64,000 nt of DNA from Eggerthella timonensis. Its GTDB lineage: Bacteria > Actinomycetota > Coriobacteriia > Coriobacteriales > Eggerthellaceae. The stretch covers positions 1,200,918 to 1,264,917 of the forward strand of contig NZ_FXXA01000002.1 in assembly GCF_900184265.1 (NCBI RefSeq). The letters run 5' to 3'. The first letter of the stretch is position 1; each line of letters begins with the position of its first letter. The notes under the pieces are model-generated. The model saw only the letters and a program-made list of their open reading frames with translations, ran no database searches and was not told the origin of the DNA. This document shows positions 35,172 through 43,532 of this stretch, piece after piece. The translations under genes and the position numbers were made by a program.

Positions 35172-36635
35172 CTACTCCCGCCCCTCTATCACGTCCAGGA
35201 ACTCCTGCTTGCTGTGGACGTCCATTTTTTGGTAAATGTGGCGCAGGTGGGTGGTCACCGTGCCGCGCGACAGGTAGAGGTCTTCCTGGATGCGGGTGCT
35301 CGAGCGGCCCTTCGCGAACAGGATCATGATCTCGGTTTCCTTCGGCGACAGACCGTATTCCCCGGCCACGTCCTTGCAGCGGTCTTGGAAACGCTGGCGC
35401 CTCGGCTCGGCGCCGCCCTTGTCCTCATCGCCCTTCGCCAGCGCGATGAGGTCGTTCTCGTTGAACACGAACATGTACGAGATGAGGATGGCCAGCGTCG
35501 CCAGCAGCGCGATCAGGCTGAGGCTCTGCGGCGAGAACGGCGCGAACGTGCACACGAGCTGCCCCAACGAGGAACCGAGCAGCACGCCGAGCGTCACCAT
35601 GCCCCAGCCGATGCCGAACACCATGACGCCCGACAGCCGGTACGTGAACGAGATGTCGGCGAGCAGTATCCAGATGAGCACGTTGAACGTGCCGTAGCCG
35701 GCCAGCGCGATGGTGCTCTCGATCTCGGAAAAGCCGGTGAACACGGGCAGCAGCATGAAGAACACGGCCATGACCAGCATCACCGAGCGGTACACGGGGC
35801 GCAGGCCCGTTTTGCTGGAGAGCAGCACGCAGCCGTAGACGATGGCGATGGTGAGCAGGCTCGACCAAAGCAATGGGAAGCGGTAGAAATTCTCCACGCT
35901 GGCCCCGTTCGCGGTGATGAACACCGCGCGCACCACGCCGTCGGCCATGCCGATAAGGCAGGCGCAGATGCCGATCTTCCACGAGAACTTCCCCAAATGG
36001 ATCTCGAACGGCTGCACGACCGGTTCGGCCTTCGACGACCACGTTTTCAGCTTGACGAACAGGATCCATCCCGATACGGCGGGCAGCAGCGCGCAAATCA
36101 CGCATGCGCCTACGGGCGGCAAGGCCAGGACGGCGGGGAAGAGGGCCGCGGCGATCAGGAAGGCGAGCGGGGCCTCGAACGACGTGCGGCGGGGGTCGAC
36201 GTTGCGGTACAGCTCGCCGTATCCCAAGTCGATGAGTCCCGAACCGATGCCGGTGGACGCCGATCCGACCGCGCACAGCGCGAACGCGGGGACGGTCGGC
36301 AGCGTCGCGCAGGCGAGGGCCAGCGTGCCGAGGGTGGTGAGGGCCGGGCCGAGGAAGCGGAACGCGCGTCGGCCGATGAGAGCCGTGAATCGCCGATGGA
36401 AGATCGCGCTTGCGAACAGGGTCGCGCACAGCACGAGCGTCGATACCAGGTAGGCCGCGCCGGGAAGCGGTTGCCCGTTCCAGGTGATGGAGCTTGTGGC
36501 GGCTCCCAGGAACATGAGGTACACCCAAGCGCGCGCCAGGGCGAAGCCGAGCATGCGCAGGTTCAGCAGGCTGCGCGGCGACGTCTCGCGCAGGCGGTCC
36601 CGAGCGGTGGTCAACGGTTTCGGCATGTGCGTCAC
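35172..36635 (-). CDS. Polytopic LuxR-type transcriptional regulator, operon 3 neighbour
   Basis: This 487-residue protein has about twelve membrane helices and a C-terminal LuxR helix-turn-helix (LSPKETEIMILFAKGRSSTR, HLRHIYQKMDVHSKQEFLDV). A GTG at 36635 was chosen because GAGGGGG lies at good spacing; an ATG at 36626 is the alternative and changes only three residues. It is divergent from the DmsA-type gene at 36912, the likely target. The ligand is unknown. Confidence 0.9.
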   Translation of the reverse strand: MTHMPKPLTTARDRLRETSPRSLLNLRMLGFALARAWVYLMFLGAATSSITWNGQPLPGAAYLVSTLVLCATLFASAIFHRRFTALIGRRAFRFLGPALTTLGTLALACATLPTVPAFALCAVGSASTGIGSGLIDLGYGELYRNVDPRRTSFEAPLAFLIAAALFPAVLALPPVGACVICALLPAVSGWILFVKLKTWSSKAEPVVQPFEIHLGKFSWKIGICACLIGMADGVVRAVFITANGASVENFYRFPLLWSSLLTIAIVYGCVLLSSKTGLRPVYRSVMLVMAVFFMLLPVFTGFSEIESTIALAGYGTFNVLIWILLADISFTYRLSGVMVFGIGWGMVTLGVLLGSSLGQLVCTFAPFSPQSLSLIALLATLAILISYMFVFNENDLIALAKGDEDKGGAEPRRQRFQDRCKDVAGEYGLSPKETEIMILFAKGRSSTRIQEDLYLSRGTVTTHLRHIYQKMDVHSKQEFLDVIEGRE

Positions 36636-36759
36636 GAGAATTCCCCCTCAAGATCTCGATCCCCTGCGGCTCATTATAGCGTGCGCCATCCGTCCGGCTT
36701 GCGTGGCCCGATAGGTTGATACGCGACATCATGCTTCGCTCATCAGGCGTTTCTCCAAA

Positions 36760-36778
36760 ATCATGGGAAATGCATGAT
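36760..36778. promoter_or_regulatory. Candidate operator dyad, operon 3
   Basis: ATCATG-N7-CATGAT, the same 6-7-6 design as the operon 2 dyad and nearly the same halves. It ends 133 bases before the A subunit start. It is bracketed by inverted copies of CATCANGCGTTTCT at 36741-36754 and 36810-36823. Confidence 0.5.
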
Positions 36779-36911
36779 GGGAAAGCGTTCGGATCGCCCG
36801 ATTTTTCGCAGAAACGCATGATGCGCGGACGCCCTCCGCCGCGCATGCTCGAACAAAGCGGCGGGCGTTCTCGACAAGCCGTCGCAAGGACGAGACGGAG
36901 AAGGAGGAGGA

Positions 36912-39900
36912 ATGGGAAAGCTCAATCTGACGCGCCGTGCGTTCACGAAGCTCACGGCCGTGACGGGTGCGGCGTTGGCCTGCGCGGCGACGGTCGCCCC
37001 GAACGCGGCGCTGGCCGAAGACGCCGGAGCGGCTGCGCGCGGCGACGACGTGAAGCGCGTGCGCACCTGCTGTCGCGGCTGCGGGAAGATGGAGTGCGGC
37101 GTGTGGGTGACCGTGCAAAACGGCCGCGCCATCAAGGTGGAGGGCGACCAATCGTCGTTCCAGTCGAGCGGAAACTGCTGCGGCAAGTCGCAGTCGTCCA
37201 TCCAGGCGGCGTACCACCCCGACCGCATCTACCATCCCATGAAGCGCACGAATCCCAAGGGCGAGGATCCCGGTTGGCAGCGCATCACGTGGGACGAGGC
37301 GATGGAAACCATCGGCACCAAGTTCAACGAGTTGATGGATCGCTATGGCGGACAGTGCATCTTCAACATGGCGGGAACGTCGCGCCAGTGGGTGTACGGG
37401 CCTTACGCGTTCTACAAATGGCTGTTCAACACGCCGAACGCGCATGTGGCGTCGGAGATCTGCAAGGGGCCGCGCCGCTTGATGGGCTGGATCACCTCGG
37501 TCGACGGAGCGCCGTGGATGGCGCTGCGCGACGGACCGCGCGTGTACGTGCAATGGGGGACCGCGCCCGAGAACTCCAACTACGACGACAGCTGCCGCAA
37601 CCTCGTGGACAAGATGACCGAGGCCGATGTGCATATCTGCATCGATCCGCGCCTGTCCGGCTCGGGCAAGGAGGCCGATTACTGGCTGAACCTGCGCCCC
37701 GGCTCCGACGGCGCGCTCGCGCTGTGCTGGCAGCACCTCGTCATCAAGAACGACCTGGTGGACTGGGAATTCGTGAAACGCTGGACGAACTCGTCGTTCC
37801 TCGTGGTGGAGGATCGGGAGCCTACGGGCGGCCGCTACATCGACCTGTCCACGCCGCTCAACACCGCCGGCATCCCCGCCGACATCGTGGGCACGAAGCT
37901 CAAGACGCGCCTGCTGAAGGAAAGCGACGTGGTGGAAGGCGGCAGCCCGCGCAAGTTCTACGCGTGGAACTCGTCTGCCAACGACGGAGCGGGCGGCTTG
38001 GTGATGTGGGACGTCGACACCACGCAATGGGAGGGCTGCAACCACGTGGCCCCCACGCGCGACCAGATGGAGGTCGTGTACCAGGGCACGTCGCAGGAAG
38101 GGTATCTGCCGCCACTGTCCTATCACGAGCTGGAGGAAGCCGGCATCGATCTCGACCTGCATGAAACGCATGAGGTGGAGCTGCTCGATGGAATGAAGCA
38201 CACGGCGAAGCCGGTGTGGGCGTACCTCGAAGAGTCGGTGAAGGACTGCACGCCCGCGTGGTGCTCCGAGATCACGGGACTCGACCCTGCGCTCATCGAG
38301 GAGGCGTGCCTCGTGTGGGCCACGCGCCCCGAGGGCCAGGATTACGGCAACGGCGGCATCCATCTGAACCTCGCGCCCGACCAGATCGGCAACTGCACGC
38401 AAACGGTGCGCGCGGTGCTGCACCTCATCTACATGACCGGCAACTTCGACACGCCCGCCGGCAACCGCGGCCTCACGCGCTCGCCCATCGACGAGCAGGC
38501 CACGGCCGCGCCCGGCTCGAACATGCCGCAGGAAGTGAAAGCCCAGCTGATCGCCTTGGGCGAGATCCCCGTGGAAGGCGTCACGCCCGATCCCCTCAAC
38601 GTGCCCGACCGCTACGACACGCTGTCGAACATGGTGGGCGCCGACGAGTTCCCCATCACGGCGTACTACAACGAGTGGGCCGACGCGACGCGCATCTGGG
38701 ACGCCTGCCTCACCGGCGAGCCGTACCCCGTGCGCGGCGGCATCAACGAATCTGGCTCGTTCATGAACATGTCGAACGCGAACCTGGCCTGGGAGGCGTT
38801 GCAGTCGCTCGATTTCTGGGTGGACATCAACATGTTCCACCATCCCGGCACCGAGATGGCCGACATCCTGCTGCCGTGCCAGCATTGGCTGGAGATCAAC
38901 AACATCCGCGTGTCCCAGGGCGCGTCCGGCGGCATCGGCGCCACCATCCGCGCGGTCGAGCCGCCCAGCGACACGAAGTTCGACTACGACATCAACCGCC
39001 TGCTGTTCGACGCCGTGGGCGGCCCGAACGGAACCTGGACCAACATCGCGGGCGACGCGCCCGGCGGCTACCACGTGGACGAGCGTTTGGAGGACTGGTT
39101 CCAGAACAACTCGAAGACCAATCCCAAGGTGAAATGGCAGCATTGGGACGACTTCGTGGAGGACTTCCAGGAGAACGGCTGGATCAACGCCAAGGAGATC
39201 GAGCCCGACCGCTGGGGCACGTACCGCCGCTTCGAGACCGGCTGGATGCGCATCGCAAAAGACGCGTGTACGGGCGCTCCGTTCAGCGGGAAGGTGGGCG
39301 ACGACGGCGTGCCGGTGAACAACTTCGGCTGCCCCACGCCGACGGGCCTCGTGGAGTTTTGGCCGCTCGTGTTCGAGACGTACTGCGTGGACAAGGCGAA
39401 CGAGTTCAACCCCGGCAAGTTCGATCTGGTGCACGAGATGATGCCGCACTACGACGAGCCGAAATCGGGTCCCAAGGGAGACGTGGACACGAACGAGTAT
39501 CCCATCATCCTCACCACCGGCCGCCGCATCCCCGTGTACTTCCACTCCGAGCACCGGCAGTTGCCGTGGTGCCGTGAGCTGTGGCCGGCACCGCGTTTGG
39601 AGGTGAACCCTGAAGACGCTGCCGAGCTGGGGCTCGAGCAGGGCGATTGGGCCTGGATCGAGACGGAGTGGGGCAAGGTGCGCCAGTGCGTCGACTTGTA
39701 CTACGGCATCGCGAAGGGGTGGGCGAACGCCGAGCACGCCTGGTGGTTCCCCGAGCTGCCCGCGCCGACGCACGGGTTCGAGCTGTCGAACATCGAGTGC
39801 ATCTGGGATCCTTACGGCCAGGATCCGTTCATCGGGTCGTCCCACATGCGCGGCGTGCCCGTGAAGATCTACAAGGCCACGCCCGAGAACTGCCCCGACG

Positions 39901-40010
39901 GCAAGGTCATCCCCTGCGCGCCCGAGGACGGCACCGAGATCATCTACGATGCCTCCGACCCGCGCCTGAAGGAATGGCTGCCGAACTACACCATCCGAGA
40001 GGAGGCGTAA
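36912..40010 (+). CDS. DmsA-type molybdopterin oxidoreductase, Tat-exported, operon 3
   Basis: This 1032-residue catalytic subunit has a Tat signal (LTRRAFTK, residues 6-13; cleavage likely after ALAED) and the [4Fe-4S] motif CCRGCGKMEC at 53-62 with NCCGKSQ near 90. IFNMAGTSRQWVYGPYAFYK near 155 lies in the region that contacts the molybdenum site. The late block VYFHSEHRQLPWCRELWPAP near 875 is common to all four A subunits. AAGGAGGAGG precedes the start. It heads an A-B-C operon; the substrate is unknown, and a catechol dehydroxylase-like role is only a family-level guess. Confidence 0.93.
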   Translation: MGKLNLTRRAFTKLTAVTGAALACAATVAPNAALAEDAGAAARGDDVKRVRTCCRGCGKMECGVWVTVQNGRAIKVEGDQSSFQSSGNCCGKSQSSIQAAYHPDRIYHPMKRTNPKGEDPGWQRITWDEAMETIGTKFNELMDRYGGQCIFNMAGTSRQWVYGPYAFYKWLFNTPNAHVASEICKGPRRLMGWITSVDGAPWMALRDGPRVYVQWGTAPENSNYDDSCRNLVDKMTEADVHICIDPRLSGSGKEADYWLNLRPGSDGALALCWQHLVIKNDLVDWEFVKRWTNSSFLVVEDREPTGGRYIDLSTPLNTAGIPADIVGTKLKTRLLKESDVVEGGSPRKFYAWNSSANDGAGGLVMWDVDTTQWEGCNHVAPTRDQMEVVYQGTSQEGYLPPLSYHELEEAGIDLDLHETHEVELLDGMKHTAKPVWAYLEESVKDCTPAWCSEITGLDPALIEEACLVWATRPEGQDYGNGGIHLNLAPDQIGNCTQTVRAVLHLIYMTGNFDTPAGNRGLTRSPIDEQATAAPGSNMPQEVKAQLIALGEIPVEGVTPDPLNVPDRYDTLSNMVGADEFPITAYYNEWADATRIWDACLTGEPYPVRGGINESGSFMNMSNANLAWEALQSLDFWVDINMFHHPGTEMADILLPCQHWLEINNIRVSQGASGGIGATIRAVEPPSDTKFDYDINRLLFDAVGGPNGTWTNIAGDAPGGYHVDERLEDWFQNNSKTNPKVKWQHWDDFVEDFQENGWINAKEIEPDRWGTYRRFETGWMRIAKDACTGAPFSGKVGDDGVPVNNFGCPTPTGLVEFWPLVFETYCVDKANEFNPGKFDLVHEMMPHYDEPKSGPKGDVDTNEYPIILTTGRRIPVYFHSEHRQLPWCRELWPAPRLEVNPEDAAELGLEQGDWAWIETEWGKVRQCVDLYYGIAKGWANAEHAWWFPELPAPTHGFELSNIECIWDPYGQDPFIGSSHMRGVPVKIYKATPENCPDGKVIPCAPEDGTEIIYDASDPRLKEWLPNYTIREEA

Positions 40011-40014
40011 AGCC

Positions 40015-40680
40015 ATGACCCAGTACGCGATCGTCACCGATTTGAACCGGTGCGTCGGCTGCCTGGCCTGCATGGTTGCCTGCAAGGCGGTCAACAACGT
40101 GCCGGTGGGCAACTATTGGAACAAGGTGCTGCGCATCGGCCCCTCGCTGAAAGAGGGGGCCACGTCGTCGCACGACGTGGAGATGTACTACCTGCCCGTG
40201 CAGTGCCAGCACTGCGCCGACCCCGAGTGCGTGAAGGTGTGCCCGACGGGCGCCTCGCACAAGCTGGAGGACGGCACCGTGCAGATCGACAAGGCGAAGT
40301 GCATCGGCTGCCAATTCTGCGCGATGTCGTGCCCCTACAACGTGCGGTACCTGAACGAGGAAGAGGGCGTCGTGGAGAAGTGCACGCTGTGCGCGCAGAT
40401 CGTGGGGCAGGGCGGGTTGCCGCAATGCGTCATCCAGTGCGGAGGGCGCGCCCGGTTCTTCGGCGATCTGGACCAGGGGATCGAGTCGTTCGAAGCCCCC
40501 GCCGTCGGCTACGACACCGATCGCACCTACGACGGCCTGTATGCGGGCAACCGCGTGACGCTGGGCGAGTTGGCGCAGGACTTCGATGCGAGCACCGATC
40601 TGCATCATCTGCCGAACGTCGGCAACGATCCGAACTTCGCGTTCATCCTGCGCAACCGCGACTGGAAGGGTGATGAATGA
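40015..40680 (+). CDS. DmsB-type four-cluster ferredoxin subunit, operon 3
   Basis: This 221-residue subunit has the usual four cysteine groups (CVGCLACMVAC, CQHCADPECVKVC, CIGCQFCAMSC, CTLC with CVIQC), predicting four [4Fe-4S] clusters. The last 60 residues (DRTYDGLYAGNRVTLGELAQ) differ from the other B subunits. It starts 4 bases after the A gene and its stop overlaps the C gene start (TGATG). Confidence 0.95.
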   Translation: MTQYAIVTDLNRCVGCLACMVACKAVNNVPVGNYWNKVLRIGPSLKEGATSSHDVEMYYLPVQCQHCADPECVKVCPTGASHKLEDGTVQIDKAKCIGCQFCAMSCPYNVRYLNEEEGVVEKCTLCAQIVGQGGLPQCVIQCGGRARFFGDLDQGIESFEAPAVGYDTDRTYDGLYAGNRVTLGELAQDFDASTDLHHLPNVGNDPNFAFILRNRDWKGDE

Positions 40681-41579
40681 TGGAACTCCAGTGGCCTTTG
40701 ATTTTGTTCACCACGCTGGTGGCGTGGAGTGCGGGGCTGTTCGGGACGCAGGCCTTGATGGCCGTGTTCGGCGTCGGGAAGCGGGCGCAGGTGCCGGCGT
40801 GGATCGCGTCGGCCGTGCTGCTCGCGGCCGGCGGGATCGCGGTGTTCTTCCATCTGGAGCACTGGGAGCGGATCTTCAACGGGTTCGGGCACCTGACCTC
40901 GGGCATCACGCAGGAATTGATCGCGATCGTGGTGCTTGCCGTGGTCGCCGTGGCCTACCTCGTGCTCATGCGCAAGTCCGACGACGGCGCGAGCGTGCCC
41001 AAGTGGCTGGCGTGGCTGTCCGTCGCGCTGTCGATGGTGCTCGTGGCCGTCATGGCGCACTCGTATACCATGGCCGCCCGTCCCGCGTGGGACTCGATCC
41101 TCTGGATCCTCTACGTCCTCGGCAACGCCTGCGTGTTGGGGCCCGCGACGTTCCTCCTCATCCTGGCTGCAGTGCCGCCCCGGGACCAGCCCGCCGAGCG
41201 CGCAGCCGACGCCGGGGCCCTAGCCGGTAGGACGGCCCTCGCAGGCGCCGCCCTCTACGCCCTCGCGGCCCTCGCCTTCGCGATCTTCCTCCAGCTCTCC
41301 GCCGGCTCCTTCGCCGACGTCGGCCTCTACTTCGACCCGACGCACCCGACGAAGGCCATGGCCGACGCCGCCGCGACGGTCGCCTCCCAGGCCCCGCTGC
41401 TGTGGCTCGGCGCCGTGGCGGTCGGCGCGATCGCCCCCTTCGCCGCCGCCTTCCTAGGCAGGCGCACGGGCAACTGGAGGCTCTGGGCCCCGATCGCGAT
41501 AGCCGCCGCCCTCGTCGGAGCCGTCTGCATGCGCGTCGTCTTCTACAACTTGGGACTCTCGGTCTTCATGTTCTACTAG
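40680..41579 (+). CDS. DmsC-type membrane anchor subunit, operon 3
   Basis: This 299-residue anchor is nearly identical to those of operons 2 and 4. The start at 40680 (MELQWPLILF) was chosen to match the two paralogues; an ATG three bases earlier would add one methionine. The main difference is the loop around residues 163-190, where it reads LAAVPPRDQPAERAADAGAL and is a little shorter. It is probably the menaquinol-oxidising subunit of the complex. Confidence 0.93.
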   Translation: MELQWPLILFTTLVAWSAGLFGTQALMAVFGVGKRAQVPAWIASAVLLAAGGIAVFFHLEHWERIFNGFGHLTSGITQELIAIVVLAVVAVAYLVLMRKSDDGASVPKWLAWLSVALSMVLVAVMAHSYTMAARPAWDSILWILYVLGNACVLGPATFLLILAAVPPRDQPAERAADAGALAGRTALAGAALYALAALAFAIFLQLSAGSFADVGLYFDPTHPTKAMADAAATVASQAPLLWLGAVAVGAIAPFAAAFLGRRTGNWRLWAPIAIAAALVGAVCMRVVFYNLGLSVFMFY

Positions 41580-41593
41580 CGCATCCTCCGATA

Positions 41594-41638
41594 GCGCCTG
41601 CGGAGGCGCCGCCGACCGGCGAGCCACTCCGCAGGCGC
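41594..41638 (+). terminator. Terminator hairpin after operon 3
   Basis: A perfect 12-bp stem (GCGCCTGCGGAG and complement at 41627-41638), 14 bases after the stop. A close relative of the hairpin at 49830-49875. Confidence 0.7.
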
Positions 41639-41675
41639 ACGGGTCGGAGCCCTCCCCGGTGCGCGCGACCCCCTC

Positions 41676-41744
41676 AGCCCTCCTCGAGCGCGATTCGTCT
41701 CCCCATACCCCCTTGCAAACGACGGATCGCTCTCGAGGAGGGCT
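41676..41744. repeat. Conserved-loop hairpin, copy 2
   Basis: A 13-bp stem (AGCCCTCCTCGAG and complement) around the same loop as copies 1 and 3 (CGTCTCCCCATACCCCCTTG). It ends 4 bases before the 25-bp inverted repeat of the HipA-like unit. Confidence 0.9.
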
Positions 41745-41748
41745 TTGC

Positions 41749-41842
41749 CAATGCTTTCATTAACGATAGATTTGAATTTTGACAATCCTCGATAGCCGTT
41801 CTATACTATCAAAATAAAAATCTATCGTTAATGAAAGCATTG
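41749..41842. repeat. 25-bp perfect inverted repeat flanking a promoter
   Basis: The arm at 41749-41773 (starting CAATGCTTTCATTAACG) is the exact reverse complement of 41818-41842. The 44 bases between hold a consensus promoter. The right arm would lie at the very 5' end of the transcript and ends 4 bases before the kinase start codon. It may be a double operator or an invertible switch. Confidence 0.95.
41779..41807 (+). promoter_or_regulatory. Consensus sigma-70-type promoter for the HipA-like unit
   Basis: TTGACA at 41779-41784, a 17-base spacer, and TATACT at 41802-41807. This is the best promoter match noticed in the window and points to the kinase gene at 41847. Confidence 0.8.
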
Positions 41843-41846
41843 ACAC

Positions 41847-42728
41847 ATGGAACTGATCGATTTCTCCCTCTATGAGCGCGGCTGGATAAACTACGGAGGC
41901 TCGGAGCGCAAGGAATCCATCCTTGTTCCCAACGGTGATGGAACCTTCAGTGACTACATGCTCAAATTTCGCAAACGCACGCCTTTCGGCATGAGGTACA
42001 ACCACGTTTCCGAATACCTCGGCTCGCATATCTTCGAGCTGCTTGGATTCGATGCCCAAAAGACCTTCCTCGGCACATTCGAAGGCGAGGACGTGGTTGC
42101 CTGCAAGAGCTTCGTAGGCGCGGGCGAACAGTTCGTCCCGTTCAACGATGTGGGCGAGAGCACGCTCGACCAGGATAAGGAACGGTATCAATACGAATAC
42201 GCGGACATCATGCAGATGCTTCGCGACAATTCGAAGCTCGTCGATGTGTCGGGGACGATCGCAATGTTCTGGGAGACGTTCGTTGTCGATGCGCTCCTCG
42301 GAAATTTCGATCGACATGGAGCCAACTGGGGATTCGTCAAACGCAATGGTGCTTATTCGCTCGCGCCGACCTTCGATAACGGCTCGTGCCTGTTCCCCGC
42401 GCTTGTCGACGAGGATGAGATGGAGCGCGTCATGGAATCGGAAGACGAGACGGCGAAGCGCGTATACGGGTTCCCCACTTCTCAAATCCGGTTGCGTGGG
42501 CGGAAAAGCTCGTACTATGACGTCGTGTCCAGCTTGGAATTCGACGAGTGCAATCGAGCCCTGCGAGAGGTCATGGAGCGTATGGACTTGGAAGCGGCTC
42601 ATCAGCTCGTGCGATCCGTTCCGAACATAAGCGATCGGCGCAAGGAGTTTTACTGCCATATGCTCGATGCGCGCTATCGGGGCATTCTGGAAGCCCCCTA
42701 TTCGGACCTGGTGAGGAGGGGCGCATGA
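41847..42728 (+). CDS. HipA-like serine/threonine kinase (short form)
   Basis: This 293-residue protein has the kinase core of the HipA/CtkA family: a possible ATP-binding lysine in YMLKFRKR near 40, the catalytic loop DALLGNFDRHGANWG near 150, and the metal-binding APTFDNGSCLF near 172. Standard HipA is about 440 residues; here the N-terminal subdomain is missing and a similar sequence seems to be carried by the next gene. It lacks a strong ribosome site, and the inverted repeat covers its leader. Codon use and AT content (about 41750-42700) differ from the GC-rich neighbours, suggesting acquisition. HipA kinases phosphorylate tRNA synthetases or other targets; this one's target is unknown. 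Confidence 0.8.
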   Translation: MELIDFSLYERGWINYGGSERKESILVPNGDGTFSDYMLKFRKRTPFGMRYNHVSEYLGSHIFELLGFDAQKTFLGTFEGEDVVACKSFVGAGEQFVPFNDVGESTLDQDKERYQYEYADIMQMLRDNSKLVDVSGTIAMFWETFVVDALLGNFDRHGANWGFVKRNGAYSLAPTFDNGSCLFPALVDEDEMERVMESEDETAKRVYGFPTSQIRLRGRKSSYYDVVSSLEFDECNRALREVMERMDLEAAHQLVRSVPNISDRRKEFYCHMLDARYRGILEAPYSDLVRRGA

Positions 42729-43516
42729 GGGAATCGACGACTACGGGAATGATCAGCCTCGATGGTCCCGGGGGCCTGGTATACGAGGTGGGGGCGATCA
42801 CGTACCTGGTGCGCGAGGACGAGTCGTTTCGCTATACGTTCGTTCCGAATTGGCCGGTGATCGATTTGCTCGAGCCCCCGCTTTTTCAGGGGGTGCCGGG
42901 GTACGACCTGTCGCTGCGTAAGCGGGAGTACGTGCGCGAGAACGTCACCCCGACGTTTGTGAGCGAGCGGGCACCGTCCGAGAGCCGCGAGGGCTTGTGG
43001 CAGCTCCTCGATGCATGCGGCATGGAGTACCTCGACAAGATCGAATGGCTCATCAGGACCGATACGCGCTACATAGGAGATGGCTTGTACGTTCGGCCGT
43101 TTGAAGAACGCGAGGTCGGTACCGATGTCGACGTGGCCGACGCGATCGCGGGCGCCGCGAACTCCGAGCAGGCTGCAAGAGCGGTGCTTTCGGCGCTGTG
43201 CCGAGGCGATGCCCTCTTTCTGAACGGCGAGCCTATTGCCGACAGCGAGCGCAAGGTGCTGCACGACGTCCTTCTATCCATGTACGAGAAGGCGTATCGC
43301 GCGCGCGAGGAGAAGCGCATCTCGGGTGTGCGCGCGGCTGCCGAGCGGGGCGCGTACAAGGGCCGCAAGCGCAAGCCGATGGACGAACTCGTGCTGCGTG
43401 AGGTGGTTTCGAGCTATGAAGCGCGCGAGCTGGATGCCGAAGAGGCGGCGGCTCGGCTCGGCGTGAGCGTCTCGACGTTTTTCCGGAGGCTGAAAGAGCT
43501 TCGGTCGCAAGGGTAA
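42725..43516 (+). CDS. HipA N-domain-like protein fused to recombinase-type HTH
   Basis: This 263-residue protein overlaps the kinase gene by four bases (ATGA). Its first 125 residues (GLVYEVGAITYLVREDESFR, FQGVPGYDLSL) resemble the N-terminal subdomain missing from the short kinase, at low confidence. The C-terminus (residues about 200-263) looks like the DNA-binding end of serine recombinases of the Hin type (GVRAAAERGAYKGRKRKPMD, then EEAAARLGVSVSTFFRRLKE). No recombinase catalytic domain is present. The likely role is antitoxin or repressor for the pair, binding the 25-bp inverted repeat upstream; this is inferred. Confidence 0.65.
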   Translation: MRESTTTGMISLDGPGGLVYEVGAITYLVREDESFRYTFVPNWPVIDLLEPPLFQGVPGYDLSLRKREYVRENVTPTFVSERAPSESREGLWQLLDACGMEYLDKIEWLIRTDTRYIGDGLYVRPFEEREVGTDVDVADAIAGAANSEQAARAVLSALCRGDALFLNGEPIADSERKVLHDVLLSMYEKAYRAREEKRISGVRAAAERGAYKGRKRKPMDELVLREVVSSYEARELDAEEAAARLGVSVSTFFRRLKELRSQG

Positions 43517-43532
43517 TGGCCGTGCAGCGCGC

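Noticed and set aside
41847-43516. Mobile integrase/recombinase unit
   Set aside because: The second gene has only the recombinase-type DNA-binding end, with no catalytic serine or tyrosine recombinase domain.
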